DNA of 64,000 nt from JAIBJN01 sp963784175 (lineage in GTDB: Bacteria > Actinomycetota > Thermoleophilia > Gaiellales > Gaiellaceae), in NCBI GenBank assembly GCA_963784175.1, contig CAWAQJ010000018.1, forward strand, positions 583,042-647,041, in the 5' to 3' direction. The stretch's first letter is position 1. Each line of letters starts with the position of its first letter. The notes beneath the pieces are model-generated. The model was not told where the DNA came from. It did no database searches and saw only the letters and a list, made by a program, of their open reading frames with translations. Position numbers and translations under genes: made by a program. Below, piece by piece: positions 42,875 to 51,479 of the stretch.

Positions 42875-43720
42875 GGACCGGGACCGGACGGACCCCCCGA
42901 TCAATCTTGTGCCTCCCGCAGCGAAGTAGGCCGCGGCCGCCTCGCCGACGGCCCGCGTAGCCGCGTAGGCGATCCCGCCCTTCACGGCCCAGCCGAAGCC
43001 GGGGACGACGCCGACCAGCTGCCGGGCCACGGTCCGGAACCCGAGCCCTGCCGCGACGACGGTCAGGATCTCGACCGCGCGCTCCTTGTCCAGCGCCTCC
43101 CCGTGCGCCGCGGCGATGCGCAGCACCATGCGGATCTGGTTGAGCGTCAGCACCGGGAAGTCCGCGCCGGGGATGAAGATCGCGACACCCAGCACGCCGT
43201 TCTGCAGCGAGAACTTCTTGACGATCTGCTCGACGATCGCGGGCCGCACGGCGGGCAGGCGCGCGGCGAGCTGATAGCTCCCCTCGTCGGCGCGGTCGGC
43301 GATCCGCTCGGCGAGGTCCTCGATGGGCAGCGGCTCTCCCGGCGCGACGGCCACGACGTCCGTGTCGAGGACGTACGGGACGGATGGCAGCTCGCCCTCG
43401 GGAACGCCGACGAGCACGCACACGACGCCCACGCCCTTGCGGATCGCGAGCCGCAACGACTTTTCGTCCTCCTCGCTGGGCTGCTGGCCGTCGACGGCGT
43501 AGACGACGACGCGTGAGCCCTCGACGTCGTAGGCCGTGAGCGGCTTGCCCGACAGGTCGCGAACGGCCTCGGCATCGCCGCCCTCGATGAAGGTCGTCCG
43601 GATCGCGCCGGCGTGCTCGGGAGAGCCCGCGACGATGATCGGCCGGAAGTCCGCCTCGACGGCGCGTAGCTCTTTGAGGACGCCCCACACCGACATCGGG
43701 CTGATGGGAAGGCGCGCCAC
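42872..43720 (-). CDS. DUF697-domain protein
   Basis: Protein of 282 aa. The N-terminal half contains a nucleotide-binding-like alpha/beta segment (FRPIIVAGSPEHAGAIRTTF, AYDVEGSRVVVYAVDG) but no P-loop. The C-terminal half is DUF697-like: LPAVRPAIVEQIVKKFSLQN, LNQIRMVLRIAAAHGEALDK, and a Gly-rich amphipathic end with VVPGFGWAVKGGIAYAATRA. DUF697 is usually coupled to GTPases; here the GTPase motifs are gone. The GTG at 43720 shares one base with the rodA stop (TAGTG). Function unknown, perhaps membrane- or cell-shape-associated because of its neighbours. Confidence 0.7.
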   Translation of the reverse strand: MARLPISPMSVWGVLKELRAVEADFRPIIVAGSPEHAGAIRTTFIEGGDAEAVRDLSGKPLTAYDVEGSRVVVYAVDGQQPSEEDEKSLRLAIRKGVGVVCVLVGVPEGELPSVPYVLDTDVVAVAPGEPLPIEDLAERIADRADEGSYQLAARLPAVRPAIVEQIVKKFSLQNGVLGVAIFIPGADFPVLTLNQIRMVLRIAAAHGEALDKERAVEILTVVAAGLGFRTVARQLVGVVPGFGWAVKGGIAYAATRAVGEAAAAYFAAGGTRLIGGSVRSRS

Positions 43721-44907
43721 TAGCGAAGCCCCGCGAGGCGACCGCGGACGTGGACCGACTCGAGGATGCCGATCATGACGAGCGTCGTGATGAGCGAGCT
43801 ACCGCCGTAGGACACGAGCGGTAGCGGGATGCCTGTGACGGGCGCGATCCCGATCGTCATCCCGACGTTGATGAAGAGCTGGATCAGGAGCGCGAACACG
43901 ATCGAGCCCGCGACGACGGCCGAGAACAGGTCGCGCGCGACCGCGACGATCTTGACCCCGCGCCAGATGATGACCGCGTAGAGGAGCAGCAGGATGGCCG
44001 CGCCGAGGAAGCCGCGCTGCTCGGCGAGTGACGAGAAGATGAAGTCCGTCGAGTGCTCGGGGAGGTAGTTGAACCTCGTCTGCGTCGCCTGCGCGACGCC
44101 GCGACCGTCGAGGCCGCCGGAGCCCACGGCCGTGATCGACTGGTTGACGTTGTACGTCGAGCCGCTCGGGTCGATGTCCGGGTCGACGAAGCCGATCAGG
44201 CGGTCTCGCTGGTAGGGCTCGAGCACTTCCACCCCGGCGGACGGGAGGAACCAGAGCAGGGCCCCCGCCACCAGGGCCGCGATGATCCCGAGCACTGCCA
44301 GGTGCCGCCACGGCGTACCTCCGAAGAAGAGCGCCCCGAGCACGCACGCGCCGTAGACGAGCGAGGTGCCGAAGTCGGGCTCCTTGAAGACCAGCGCGGT
44401 CAGCGGAAGAGCGATGCCCACGATCCCGAGCGTCGTCTTCCACTCGTTCATCCGGTGCCGCCGCTCCGCCACGAAGCCCGCAAGGGCGAAGATGAGGGCG
44501 AGCTTGCCGAGCTCCGAGGGCTGGAAGTTGAAGAAGCCGATCTCGATCCAGCGCTTCGAGCCGCGCACCTCTTCGGCCAGGGCGAACACGGAGAGGAGCA
44601 GGACGAGCGCAGTGCCGTAGAACGGGACGCGCAGGCGCCGGTAGAGGTCGGGGTTCACGGCCGTCGTGAGCGCCAGGAGCAGCCCACCCGCCGCGACGTA
44701 GATCAGCTGGCGGTAGACGAAGTAGTCGGGATCGCCTGCGATGTCGTTGCGGGTCACCGACTCCAGCACCCAGAGGCCGTAGGCGACGAGGCCCGCGGCC
44801 CCGAGGAGGAGCAGGTAGTCGACGTGGCGGAGGAACGCGCCGAGCTCCCAGGCCGCCGCCTGCGCGCGGGTGGGCTGCGGGATCCGGTTGATGGGGGTCG
44901 TGGCCAT
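43720..44907 (-). CDS. rodA: RodA-type SEDS peptidoglycan glycosyltransferase
   Basis: Protein of 395 aa with about ten membrane helices. SEDS motifs are visible: GSKRWIEIGFFNFQPSELGK, LVFKEPDFGTSLVYG, NYLPEHSTDFIFSSLAEQRG and a C-terminal PVTGIPLPLVSYGGSSLITT (20 residues). RodA polymerises lipid II for lateral wall growth with its partner PBP2. ATG at 44907 overlaps the PBP2 stop by one base (TGATG), giving the coupled mreB-mreC-mreD-PBP2-rodA elongasome cluster. Confidence 0.93.
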   Translation of the reverse strand: MATTPINRIPQPTRAQAAAWELGAFLRHVDYLLLLGAAGLVAYGLWVLESVTRNDIAGDPDYFVYRQLIYVAAGGLLLALTTAVNPDLYRRLRVPFYGTALVLLLSVFALAEEVRGSKRWIEIGFFNFQPSELGKLALIFALAGFVAERRHRMNEWKTTLGIVGIALPLTALVFKEPDFGTSLVYGACVLGALFFGGTPWRHLAVLGIIAALVAGALLWFLPSAGVEVLEPYQRDRLIGFVDPDIDPSGSTYNVNQSITAVGSGGLDGRGVAQATQTRFNYLPEHSTDFIFSSLAEQRGFLGAAILLLLYAVIIWRGVKIVAVARDLFSAVVAGSIVFALLIQLFINVGMTIGIAPVTGIPLPLVSYGGSSLITTLVMIGILESVHVRGRLAGLR

Positions 44908-46802
44908 CAGTCGGACTCCTGGATCGTGGCCGAGTAGCTGCCGGGCTCGATGTTGAAGTAGTCCTCGAAGACCTTCAGCGCCACGGGAGCAGCGGCCTCG
45001 CCGCCGTGCCCGCCGTTCTCGATCAAGGCGCAGACGGCGATCTCGGGCTTCTGGAACGGCCCGTAGCCGCACCACCACGACTGGTCGCGCAGCCCCTGGA
45101 AGCCGGGAAGCTCGACGTACTTCTCCGCCGTCCCCGTCTTGCCCGCGATCGGGACGGGGAAGGCACCGAAGACGCTCTGCGAGGTGCCGTAGCTCGCGTG
45201 CGTCGCGTCGAAGAGGCCCTCCTGCACGGTGGTGAGGTTGTACGGGTCGATGTTCATGTCCTTGGCCGGCTTGGGCGTGAACGGCCGCAGCACGACCGCC
45301 GGCTCGCCTTCGTTCCGCGGCTCCTCGACGGCCTTGACGAAATGCGGCTCGACGAGCTTGCCGCCGTTGGCGATCATCGCGTAGGCCCGCGTCATCTGGA
45401 GAGGCGTGACCAGCAGGTCGCCCTGGCCGATGGCCAGCTGGACGGACTCACCGCTCGTCCAGAGCTTGTCGATCTCGGTCTTTTCCGTGCGCCTCTCCCA
45501 CTCGGGCGTGGGGACGACCCCCTTGGACTCGGGGCCGAGGTCGACGCCGGTCGGGACGCCGAATCCCATTTGCCGCGACCACCGCTGGAGCGGTGAGTTC
45601 TCCAGGCGATAGAAGCGGAGCCCGACGTCGTAGAAGTACGTGTCGCAGGAGTTGGCAAGCGCCGTCGAGAGAACCATCGGCTCGTCCCGGTACGGGTCCC
45701 AGTTCATGAAGGTCTGTTTGTCGACGACCATCTTTCCGGTGCACTGGATGACCTCCCCGGGGCTCAGGAGATCCTGCTCGAGCGCGGCGAGCGCGGTGAT
45801 CGGCTTGAACGTCGAGCCGGGCGGATAGGTGCCGTCGATCGCGCGGTTGAGCGTCGGAAAGTTCGCGCTCTTGTCGGCAAGGGCCTTCAGGTCCTTCTCG
45901 TCGACCGTGCCGACGTAGACACTCGGGTCGAATGTCGGGTTGGACGCCAGCGCGAGGATCTCGCCCGTCTTCACGTCCATGGCCACGAGCGCGCCGCCGT
46001 TCGCGGCCCACTCGCCGTTGTCGTGCGCGAGCCGCACGCCGAAGTCGAGGGCCTCCTCGGCCGTCCGCTGCAGCTCGTCGTCGATCGTGAGTCGGAGGCT
46101 GTCGCCGGACTCCGGCATCTGGCTGAACTGGCGCTCGCTCGTCACGCGCCCGAGCGCGTCGACGTAGACGCGCCCGAGACCGGGCTGGCCGCGAAGGTAC
46201 GAGTCGTAGGCGGCCTCGATGCCGGTCTGGCCGATGCGGTCGCCGGCCGCGAGCGTGCCGCCCGTGCGCTTCGCGAGCTGCTCGGCCGTGATCTCGGATT
46301 CGTAGCCGAGGATCTGCGCGGCGATCGTTCCCTTCTCGTAGCGGCGCAGGTAGGTCTCCGTGATCTGAACTCCGGGAAACTCGGTCTGGTGCTCGAGCAG
46401 GAACGCCGCCCGGCGGTCGCCGACGTCGGAGCTGACGGTCACCGGGGTCAGGGGATCGTTCGCGAGCTGTTTCGCGACCTTGGCCTTCACGACCTTCGGA
46501 CGCAGGCCGAGGACGCGGGAGAGGCGGAGGAGCATCGCCTCGCGTCGCCTGTAGGAGACGTCCTCGAGCGCCGCGGGCCACACCTGGACGAGCGTCCCCG
46601 GCATGTTCGTGACCAGCACGTCTCCGTCCCGGTCGACGATCGGGCCGCGCTGCGCCTGGAGGCGGAAGCTGCGGATCTGGTTGTTCTGCGCGTCGGACAG
46701 ATACTGGTCGCCGGAGATCACCTGGAGCGCCCAGAGCCGGAAGAAGAGCGCGCAGAAGATGATGATGGCGAGCACGCCGAAGATGCCGAGGCGAAGGGCC
46801 AT
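44907..46802 (-). CDS. mrdA: Penicillin-binding protein 2 (elongasome transpeptidase)
   Basis: Protein of 631 aa. One N-terminal helix precedes the pedestal region (RGPIVDRDGDVL) and a class B transpeptidase with the active Ser in YPPGSTFKPITA, the second motif in NSCDTYFYDVG and IAGKTGTAEK as KTGT box. It crosslinks peptidoglycan with RodA. ATG at 46802 begins directly at the membrane helix. In the same frame, DPRVEEPYRFSPQ precedes it and resembles the short cytoplasmic tail of homologues, but only a CTG start is available there, so the real start may be upstream. Confidence 0.92.
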   Translation of the reverse strand: MALRLGIFGVLAIIIFCALFFRLWALQVISGDQYLSDAQNNQIRSFRLQAQRGPIVDRDGDVLVTNMPGTLVQVWPAALEDVSYRRREAMLLRLSRVLGLRPKVVKAKVAKQLANDPLTPVTVSSDVGDRRAAFLLEHQTEFPGVQITETYLRRYEKGTIAAQILGYESEITAEQLAKRTGGTLAAGDRIGQTGIEAAYDSYLRGQPGLGRVYVDALGRVTSERQFSQMPESGDSLRLTIDDELQRTAEEALDFGVRLAHDNGEWAANGGALVAMDVKTGEILALASNPTFDPSVYVGTVDEKDLKALADKSANFPTLNRAIDGTYPPGSTFKPITALAALEQDLLSPGEVIQCTGKMVVDKQTFMNWDPYRDEPMVLSTALANSCDTYFYDVGLRFYRLENSPLQRWSRQMGFGVPTGVDLGPESKGVVPTPEWERRTEKTEIDKLWTSGESVQLAIGQGDLLVTPLQMTRAYAMIANGGKLVEPHFVKAVEEPRNEGEPAVVLRPFTPKPAKDMNIDPYNLTTVQEGLFDATHASYGTSQSVFGAFPVPIAGKTGTAEKYVELPGFQGLRDQSWWCGYGPFQKPEIAVCALIENGGHGGEAAAPVALKVFEDYFNIEPGSYSATIQESD

Positions 46803-46881
46803 CTGCGGCGAGAAGCGGTACGGCTCCTCGACGCGCGGGTCGGGCGGGAGGAAACCTGGGCCGCGGGTCGGCTCCCTGAAG

Positions 46882-47403
46882 CTAGACAGCGGGGCTCACC
46901 TCGCGGCGAATGCCCACGCTCGGCGGCAGGAACCGCGCGCACAGGCCGTACAGCGGGTAGGCGAGCAGCATGTTCAGCGCGAGGCTCGGCAGCAGCACCG
47001 CGAGGAAGAGCTGGGAGGCCGCGATCGTCTCCCCGAGCATGAAATGCAGCACTGCGGAGCCGAGCGTCACGCCGGTCGTGGCGAGCGCGACCGCGATCAG
47101 CAGCGGGTGGGCGGACGTGCGGGTCGTGACCTCGCCGAAGCGCCCGGTCCAGTACCCGGTGATGGTGAGCAGAAGCGAGGTCATCCCGAAGGTGCCGAAG
47201 GATGCGGTGTCGAGCACGAGACCGGCGGCGAACCCGCCGATCGCGCCGAAGATCGGCCCACGCAGGAGCGAGACGGCGACGATCGTGACGAGCACGACGT
47301 CCGGGTGGCCTTCTCCCACCTCGATCCACTCGGCGATGGAGATCTGCACGAGAGTGGCGAGGAGGATCAACCCTCCGGCCTTCAGTGCGTCGATCCCGGT
47401 CAC
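46882..47403 (-). CDS. mreD: Rod-shape-determining protein MreD
   Basis: Protein of 173 aa with five to six membrane helices, the usual MreD size. LVTIVAVSLLRGPIFGAIGG and FAAGLVLDTASFGTFGMTSL are the typical charged-loop and Gly-rich segments. It is a membrane component of the elongasome linking MreC with PBP2/RodA. GTG at 47403 overlaps the mreC stop as GTGA. Confidence 0.9.
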   Translation of the reverse strand: MTGIDALKAGGLILLATLVQISIAEWIEVGEGHPDVVLVTIVAVSLLRGPIFGAIGGFAAGLVLDTASFGTFGMTSLLLTITGYWTGRFGEVTTRTSAHPLLIAVALATTGVTLGSAVLHFMLGETIAASQLFLAVLLPSLALNMLLAYPLYGLCARFLPPSVGIRREVSPAV

Positions 47404-48377
47404 GGCCGGCTCTTCTGTCCCTGGTTTGCTGCCTGACCCTTCTTCGGACGCTCGGCGCGCGGCTTCTCGGCGAGGACGATCACCTCGGACAGCGAGTCGA
47501 AGTCGACGAACGGCGTCACCTGGATCCGCTTGTAGAGGTCGACGTCCTGCTGGCCGACCGACTCCACCGTCCCGATGGCGATGCCCCTCGGGTAGAGGGA
47601 CTCGAGCTTCCGCGTCGTCCAGCCCGCGGTGACGACGAGATTGCCCGGATCGACCAGCTCATCCTTGTCCACGCCGTCGAGGACGAGCGAGGACGCGCTC
47701 GACCCTGCCTGGACGATTCCCCAGGCGCCGCTCTGGAGGATGGAGGCCGTGACGGCGCTGTTCTGGTCGGTGATGAGCGTCACCTTGGCGCCGGTGTCCG
47801 TGACGTCGGTGACGAGGCCGACCAGGCCGTCGTTGGTGATCACCGGCGCGTTCCTCGTCACGCCGTCGTTCTTGCCGGCCGCGATCATGATCTCCTGGGT
47901 GAACGGGTTGGACGGCCGGCGGACGACCGTCGCGACGATCGGGTCGAAGTCGTTCGGGTACTTGGGCCCGCTGATGAAGGTGGCGATCTCCTCGAGGCGC
48001 TCGATTTCCTGCGCGGCCGTCTGGTTGGCGATCGCGAGGCGGCGGAGCTCCTCGTTCTCCTTCCTCAGCTCCTCGTTGTCGGACTTTGCGTCGATCAGGT
48101 CGGAGAGGTACGCCCAGCCGTCCCGGAAGGGGCGGGAGATGCGCTCGCCCGCGACCTCGAAGGGCATGAGGACGGAGACGCCGATGCGCTGAGCGGCATG
48201 GAGCGGGCCGTCGTCGGACTCGCGGAAGTGCAGGGTGATGAGCGCGAGCGAGATGAGCACGAGCACGGCGGCAACGAGCCGCGCTCTAAAAGCGCGTCCC
48301 GATCGCGAGGAAGGGCCGTCACCGCGCCGGACAGGAGCGTCCAGCACTGGAAGCCGTGCTGTGCGTTGCCGAGGCAC
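47400..48377 (-). CDS. mreC: Rod-shape-determining protein MreC
   Basis: About 325 aa. One N-terminal membrane helix (LVAAVLVLISLALITLHF) is followed by a coiled coil (KSDNEELRKENEELRRLAIA) and the two-barrel MreC domain: DPIVATVVRRPSNPFTQEI, ITNDGLVGLVTDV and TLITDQNSAVTASI. It is an extracytoplasmic scaffold that activates PBP2. The start is uncertain: GTG 48377 is used here, GTG 48347 is also in frame, and neither has a strong ribosome site. mreB ends 68 nt upstream. Confidence 0.9.
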   Translation of the reverse strand: MPRQRTARLPVLDAPVRRGDGPSSRSGRAFRARLVAAVLVLISLALITLHFRESDDGPLHAAQRIGVSVLMPFEVAGERISRPFRDGWAYLSDLIDAKSDNEELRKENEELRRLAIANQTAAQEIERLEEIATFISGPKYPNDFDPIVATVVRRPSNPFTQEIMIAAGKNDGVTRNAPVITNDGLVGLVTDVTDTGAKVTLITDQNSAVTASILQSGAWGIVQAGSSASSLVLDGVDKDELVDPGNLVVTAGWTTRKLESLYPRGIAIGTVESVGQQDVDLYKRIQVTPFVDFDSLSEVIVLAEKPRAERPKKGQAANQGQKSRP

Positions 48378-48445
48378 GGAACCGACCAGTGTAGTGAATC
48401 GCTCGGAAACCGCGAACCCTGCTGGCGTGCCGAGTCGAGCGGTGT

Positions 48446-49495
48446 CTAGCGCCGACGGCCGTTGCGCTGACGCGCCTTGGCCGAGCGGTGGATGACCTCG
48501 AACTCCTCCAGGCTCCGGCCGGAGCCGACCGCAACGCACGTGAGCGGCGACTCGGCGAGCTGCACGGGCATCTGGGTCTCTTCGCGCAGGCGGTCGGCGA
48601 GCCCGGTGAGCAGGGCGCCCCCGCCGGCCAGGACGATGCCCCGGTCCATGATGTCCGCGGCGAGCTCGGGCGGGGTCTTGTCGAGCGTGGACTTGATCGC
48701 GTCGATGATCTGACCCACGGGCTCGTCGAGGGCGCGTCGTACTTCCTCCGAGGTGATGACGACCGTCTTCGGGAGGCCGGTGAGCATGTCGCGGCCCCGC
48801 ACCTCGGCCGAGACTTCCTGCGGGAGCTCCCACGCGGAGCCGATCTCGAGCTTCAGCTCCTCGGAGGTCTGCTGGCCGATCAGGAGTTTGTACTCCTTCT
48901 TGATGTGGGCCATGATCGCCTCGTCCATCTCGTCGCCGCCCACGCGGATGGACTGCGAGACGACGATGCCGCCGAGCGAGATGACGGCGACCTCGGTCGT
49001 GCCGCCGCCGATGTCCACGATCATGTTCCCGGTCGGCTCGGAGACCGGGAGGCCGGCCCCGATCGCGGCGGCCATCGGCTCCTCGATCAGGTAGGCCTGG
49101 CGCGCCCCGGCGCTCAGAGTGGCCTCTTCGACCGCGCGCTTCTCGACGCCGGTGACGCCGCTCGGGACGCAGACGACGACGCGCGGGTGCGCGAAACGGT
49201 TGTGGTGCACCTTCTGGATGAAGTGGCGGAGCATCTGCTCGGTCACGTCGAAGTCGGCGATGACCCCGTCCTTCAGGGGCCGGATCGCGGAGATCGTGCC
49301 CGGCGTCCGCCCGAGCATCCGCTTGGCCTCGATCCCGACCGCGTGCACTTCGCCGGTGCGCTGGTCGATGGCGACCACGGAGGGCTCGGAGAGCACGATC
49401 CCACGCCCGCGCACGTACACGAGGGTGTTTGCAGTCCCCAGGTCGACGGCCATTTCACGCCCGCCCATCCCGCTTAGTAAGCCCCAGAAGCTCAT
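48446..49495 (-). CDS. mreB: Rod-shape actin homologue MreB
   Basis: Protein of 349 aa. Actin-family motifs: AVDLGTANTLVYVRGRGIVL (phosphate 1, 20 residues), PTGNMIVDIGGGTTEVAVIS (phosphate 2) and DRGIVLAGGGALLTGL (adenosine). The amphipathic N-terminus MSFWGLLSGM can anchor filaments to the membrane. It organises lateral wall synthesis, so the cells are probably rods. ATG at 49495 is preceded by a TACACT box 13 nt upstream. Confidence 0.95.
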   Translation of the reverse strand: MSFWGLLSGMGGREMAVDLGTANTLVYVRGRGIVLSEPSVVAIDQRTGEVHAVGIEAKRMLGRTPGTISAIRPLKDGVIADFDVTEQMLRHFIQKVHHNRFAHPRVVVCVPSGVTGVEKRAVEEATLSAGARQAYLIEEPMAAAIGAGLPVSEPTGNMIVDIGGGTTEVAVISLGGIVVSQSIRVGGDEMDEAIMAHIKKEYKLLIGQQTSEELKLEIGSAWELPQEVSAEVRGRDMLTGLPKTVVITSEEVRRALDEPVGQIIDAIKSTLDKTPPELAADIMDRGIVLAGGGALLTGLADRLREETQMPVQLAESPLTCVAVGSGRSLEEFEVIHRSAKARQRNGRRR

Positions 49496-49540
49496 TCGAG
49501 TCCGGATGAGTGTAACGACAGGTCGAGCGCGTCCCTAACG

Positions 49541-49571
49541 GCCACGCCCGGGGTCTGACCCCGGGACATGG
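49541..49571 (+). repeat. Left REP-like end
   Basis: GCCACG, then CCGGGGTCTGACCCCGG, then GACATGG. The palindrome is at 49550-49562. Its inverted partner is at 50234-50265. Confidence 0.75.
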
Positions 49572-49649
49572 CGGAGAGGGCCATGGACACAGCGCCGACG
49601 AGTGCGCCGAGGGGACTCCACCGATGTCTTTGCGAAATAGCCTTGGTCG

Positions 49650-50209
49650 GTGGCCCGTCCACCTCGGACGCAGTCTTCAGGCGACGTCTACCACGTCACT
49701 GGGCGCGGGAATCGAAGGCAGGAAATCTTTCGTCGACGACACCGATCGATCGCGTCTGATCGCCCTGCTCGACGGCCGTCTGCGAGCGAAGCAAGTGGGC
49801 AGATTCACGCCTACTGTCTGATGCCGAACCATTACCACCTGGTCCTGGAGATCGGGGAGCCGACGCTCTCGGAGGGCTTTCAATGGCTGAACGGCGATGT
49901 ACGCACAAGCTTTCAATCGCCGGCATGCGGAAGACCGGGCATCTCTTCCAAGGCCGATTTCACTCGGTGAGAGTCGAGATCGACGGGCATCTCCTCGAGC
50001 TCTCCAGGTACCTCGATGCGCAACCCCGTGCGCGCCCGTCTCTGCTCGGATCCTGCCGACTGGCCCTGGAGTAACTATCGCGCCATCGATCGGGATCAGC
50101 AGACCAGTCCGATTCCTCGCCACCGAAAGAGTGCTGGCCTACTTCGGCCCCGATCCCGAGAGCGCTCGAGCGACGGTTCCAGAGCTTCGTTCAGGACGCA
50201 CGTCCCTAG
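49650..50209 (+). pseudogene. REP-associated tyrosine transposase (RayT, Y1 family), multiply frameshifted
   Basis: Stitching frames gives a whole RayT: GDVYHVTGRGNRRQEIF, then VDDTDRSRLIALLDG in another frame, then HAYCLMPNHYHLVLEIGEP with the HUH-like His pair, then YAQAFNRRHAE, KTGHLFQGRFHSVRVEIDGH (20 residues), MRNPVRARL..DWPWSNYRA, and finally RVLAYFGPDPESARA and FQSFVQDARP before TAG at 50207-50209. At least five frame changes are needed, so no active protein is made. The catalytic HYHL and downstream motifs are still legible, indicating fairly recent decay or an error-rich stretch. Confidence 0.8.
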
Positions 50210-50233
50210 GGGCGAGGGTCACGTCCCATCGAA

Positions 50234-50265
50234 CCATGTCCTGGGGTCAGACCCCCGGACGTGGC
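50234..50265 (-). repeat. Right REP-like end
   Basis: Inverted copy of the left end. The palindrome GGGGTCAGACCCC is at 50243-50255. It ends one base before the maf stop codon (TAA, 50267-50269). Confidence 0.75.
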
Positions 50266-50266
50266 T

Positions 50267-50861
50267 TTAGGCGACGTTGTAGGCGCCCGGGAAGCGGTCG
50301 GCTAGGAGGCCGACGAGGAGGGCGGCTGGGAGGCCTACGACGTTGAGGTAGTCGCCTTCGATGCGCTCGACGAGGGCGGCGCCTCGGGCCTGGATGGCGT
50401 ACGCGCCGGCGCGGTTGTGCCACTCGTCGGTGGCGACGTAGCGGGCGACGTCGCGCGGAGTGAGGTCGCGGAACGTGACCCGCGTCTCGGCATGGTCGAC
50501 GACCTCCCAGCCCGGCGCGAGGAGGCACAGGCCGGAGACGACGACGTGCGTCTGCTCCGGCGAGGCGGGTGAGCATGTCGACCGCGTCGCCCTCGCCCTC
50601 CGGCTTGCCGAGCACCGCGTCGCCGAGCACGACGGCCGTGTCCACCCCCAGCACCGGCCGCTCGCCGGCCTCGCCTGCGACCGAGCGGGCTTTCCCTTCG
50701 GCGTGCGCGCGCACCAGCTCCACGGGCCCGAGCCCGGCATCGTCGCGCTCCTCGTACCGCGGCGCGACCACGTCGAAGGGAATGCCGAGCTGCTCGAGGA
50801 TCGCGCGCCGCTGCGGCGAGGTCGACGCGAGAAGGAGAGGAAGGGCCGGCGGCGCGCTCAG
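50267..50861 (-). pseudogene. maf: Maf-family nucleotide pyrophosphatase, interrupted by a frameshift
   Basis: The first part in one frame reads LLLASTSPQRRAILEQLGIP then FDVVAPRYEERDD, ARSVAGEAGERPVLGVDTAV and DAVDMLTRLA. The Maf protein continues in a different frame as EQTHVVVSGL, then FRDLTPRDVARYVATDEWHN, RAGAYAIQARGAALVERIEG and DYLNVVGLPAALL. The shift lies close to 50565-50575. No ATG/GTG precedes the conserved ASTSPQRR, only CTG at 50861 just after the ndk stop. Maf proteins hydrolyse non-canonical or modified nucleotides and affect septation. The REP element abuts its 3' end. Confidence 0.75.
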
Positions 50862-50865
50862 GCCG

Positions 50866-51282
50866 TCACACGAGCTCGCCGTCGGAGAACCAGAGCGCGA
50901 TCTCGCGCTCCGCCGACTCGAGCGAGTCCGAGCCGTGGACGAGGTTGTCGGGCATGGCGAGCGCCAGGTCGCCGCGAATCGTCCCCGGAGCCGAGTCGAC
51001 CGGGTTGGTCGACCCCATCGTCGTCCGCACGACCTTCACCGCCGACTCGCCTTCGAGGACGAGCGCGAGCGTCGGCGACGAGGTGATGAACTCGACGAGC
51101 TCGCCGAAGAACGGCTTCTCGCGATGCTCGTCGTAGTGCTCGCCGGCCAGCGCCTCGTCCACGTGGACGAGCTTCGCGGCGCGCACCTCGAGACCGCGCT
51201 GCTCGAAGCGCGCCAGGATCTCGCCCGCGAGCCGACGCTGCATCGCGTCGGGCTTGATCAGGACGAGTGTGCGTTCCGCCAT
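50866..51282 (-). CDS. ndk: Nucleoside diphosphate kinase
   Basis: Protein of 138 aa. ERTLVLIKPDAMQRRLAGEI, the REKPFFGELVEFITSSP region, GSTNPVDSAPGTIRGD and the phospho-His motif NLVHGSDSLESAEREIALWF (20 residues) are canonical. It balances NTP and dNTP pools. ATG at 51282 has GGAG about 8 nt upstream and overlaps the end of the small membrane protein gene by 25 nt. Confidence 0.95.
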   Translation of the reverse strand: MAERTLVLIKPDAMQRRLAGEILARFEQRGLEVRAAKLVHVDEALAGEHYDEHREKPFFGELVEFITSSPTLALVLEGESAVKVVRTTMGSTNPVDSAPGTIRGDLALAMPDNLVHGSDSLESAEREIALWFSDGELV

Positions 51283-51470
51283 CGTTGCTCCGCCTGGCGC
51301 CGCTGCTGCAGCCGCGCCTCCTCGGCTGCGTCGCGCTTCTTGGCCTTCCAGAAGATCCAGCTCACGTACCCGAGCACGAACCAGGGGATGATCATCGCGA
51401 ACAGGGCGATGATCGAGAGGGCCAGCGATCCGCCGCTCCCCGGAGCGTGCATCTGGGCGAGCACCTGCAC
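51258..51470 (-). CDS. Small single-pass membrane protein (70 aa)
   Basis: GTG at 51470 opens 70 codons (ATG at 51452 would give 64). A short extracytoplasmic Gly/Ser start is followed by one membrane helix (SLALSIIALFAMIIPWFVLG), YVSWIFWKAKKRD and a charged helical tail rich in Arg/Gln. A TAATCT box 6 nt before the GTG overlaps the stop of the zinc-ribbon gene. It lies between that gene and ndk, overlapping ndk. I do not recognise the family; a small membrane partner of the zinc-ribbon protein is a guess. Confidence 0.6.
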   Translation of the reverse strand: MQVLAQMHAPGSGGSLALSIIALFAMIIPWFVLGYVSWIFWKAKKRDAAEEARLQQRRQAEQRWRNAHSS

Positions 51471-51479
51471 GCCCTCAGA

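Larger units (their letters stand above)
49541..50265 (+). mobile_element. REP-flanked element with a decayed RayT transposase (REPtron-like)
   Basis: A 31-nt left end (49541-49571) and a 32-nt right end (50234-50265) are inverted copies of each other with two mismatches and one indel. Each carries an internal palindrome GGGGTC-N-GACCCC. They enclose a broken Y1-type tyrosine transposase reading away from the left end. The right end abuts the maf stop codon with one base between. This is the plan of REP/RayT elements, which mobilise short palindromic ends through single-stranded DNA. Confidence 0.75.
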
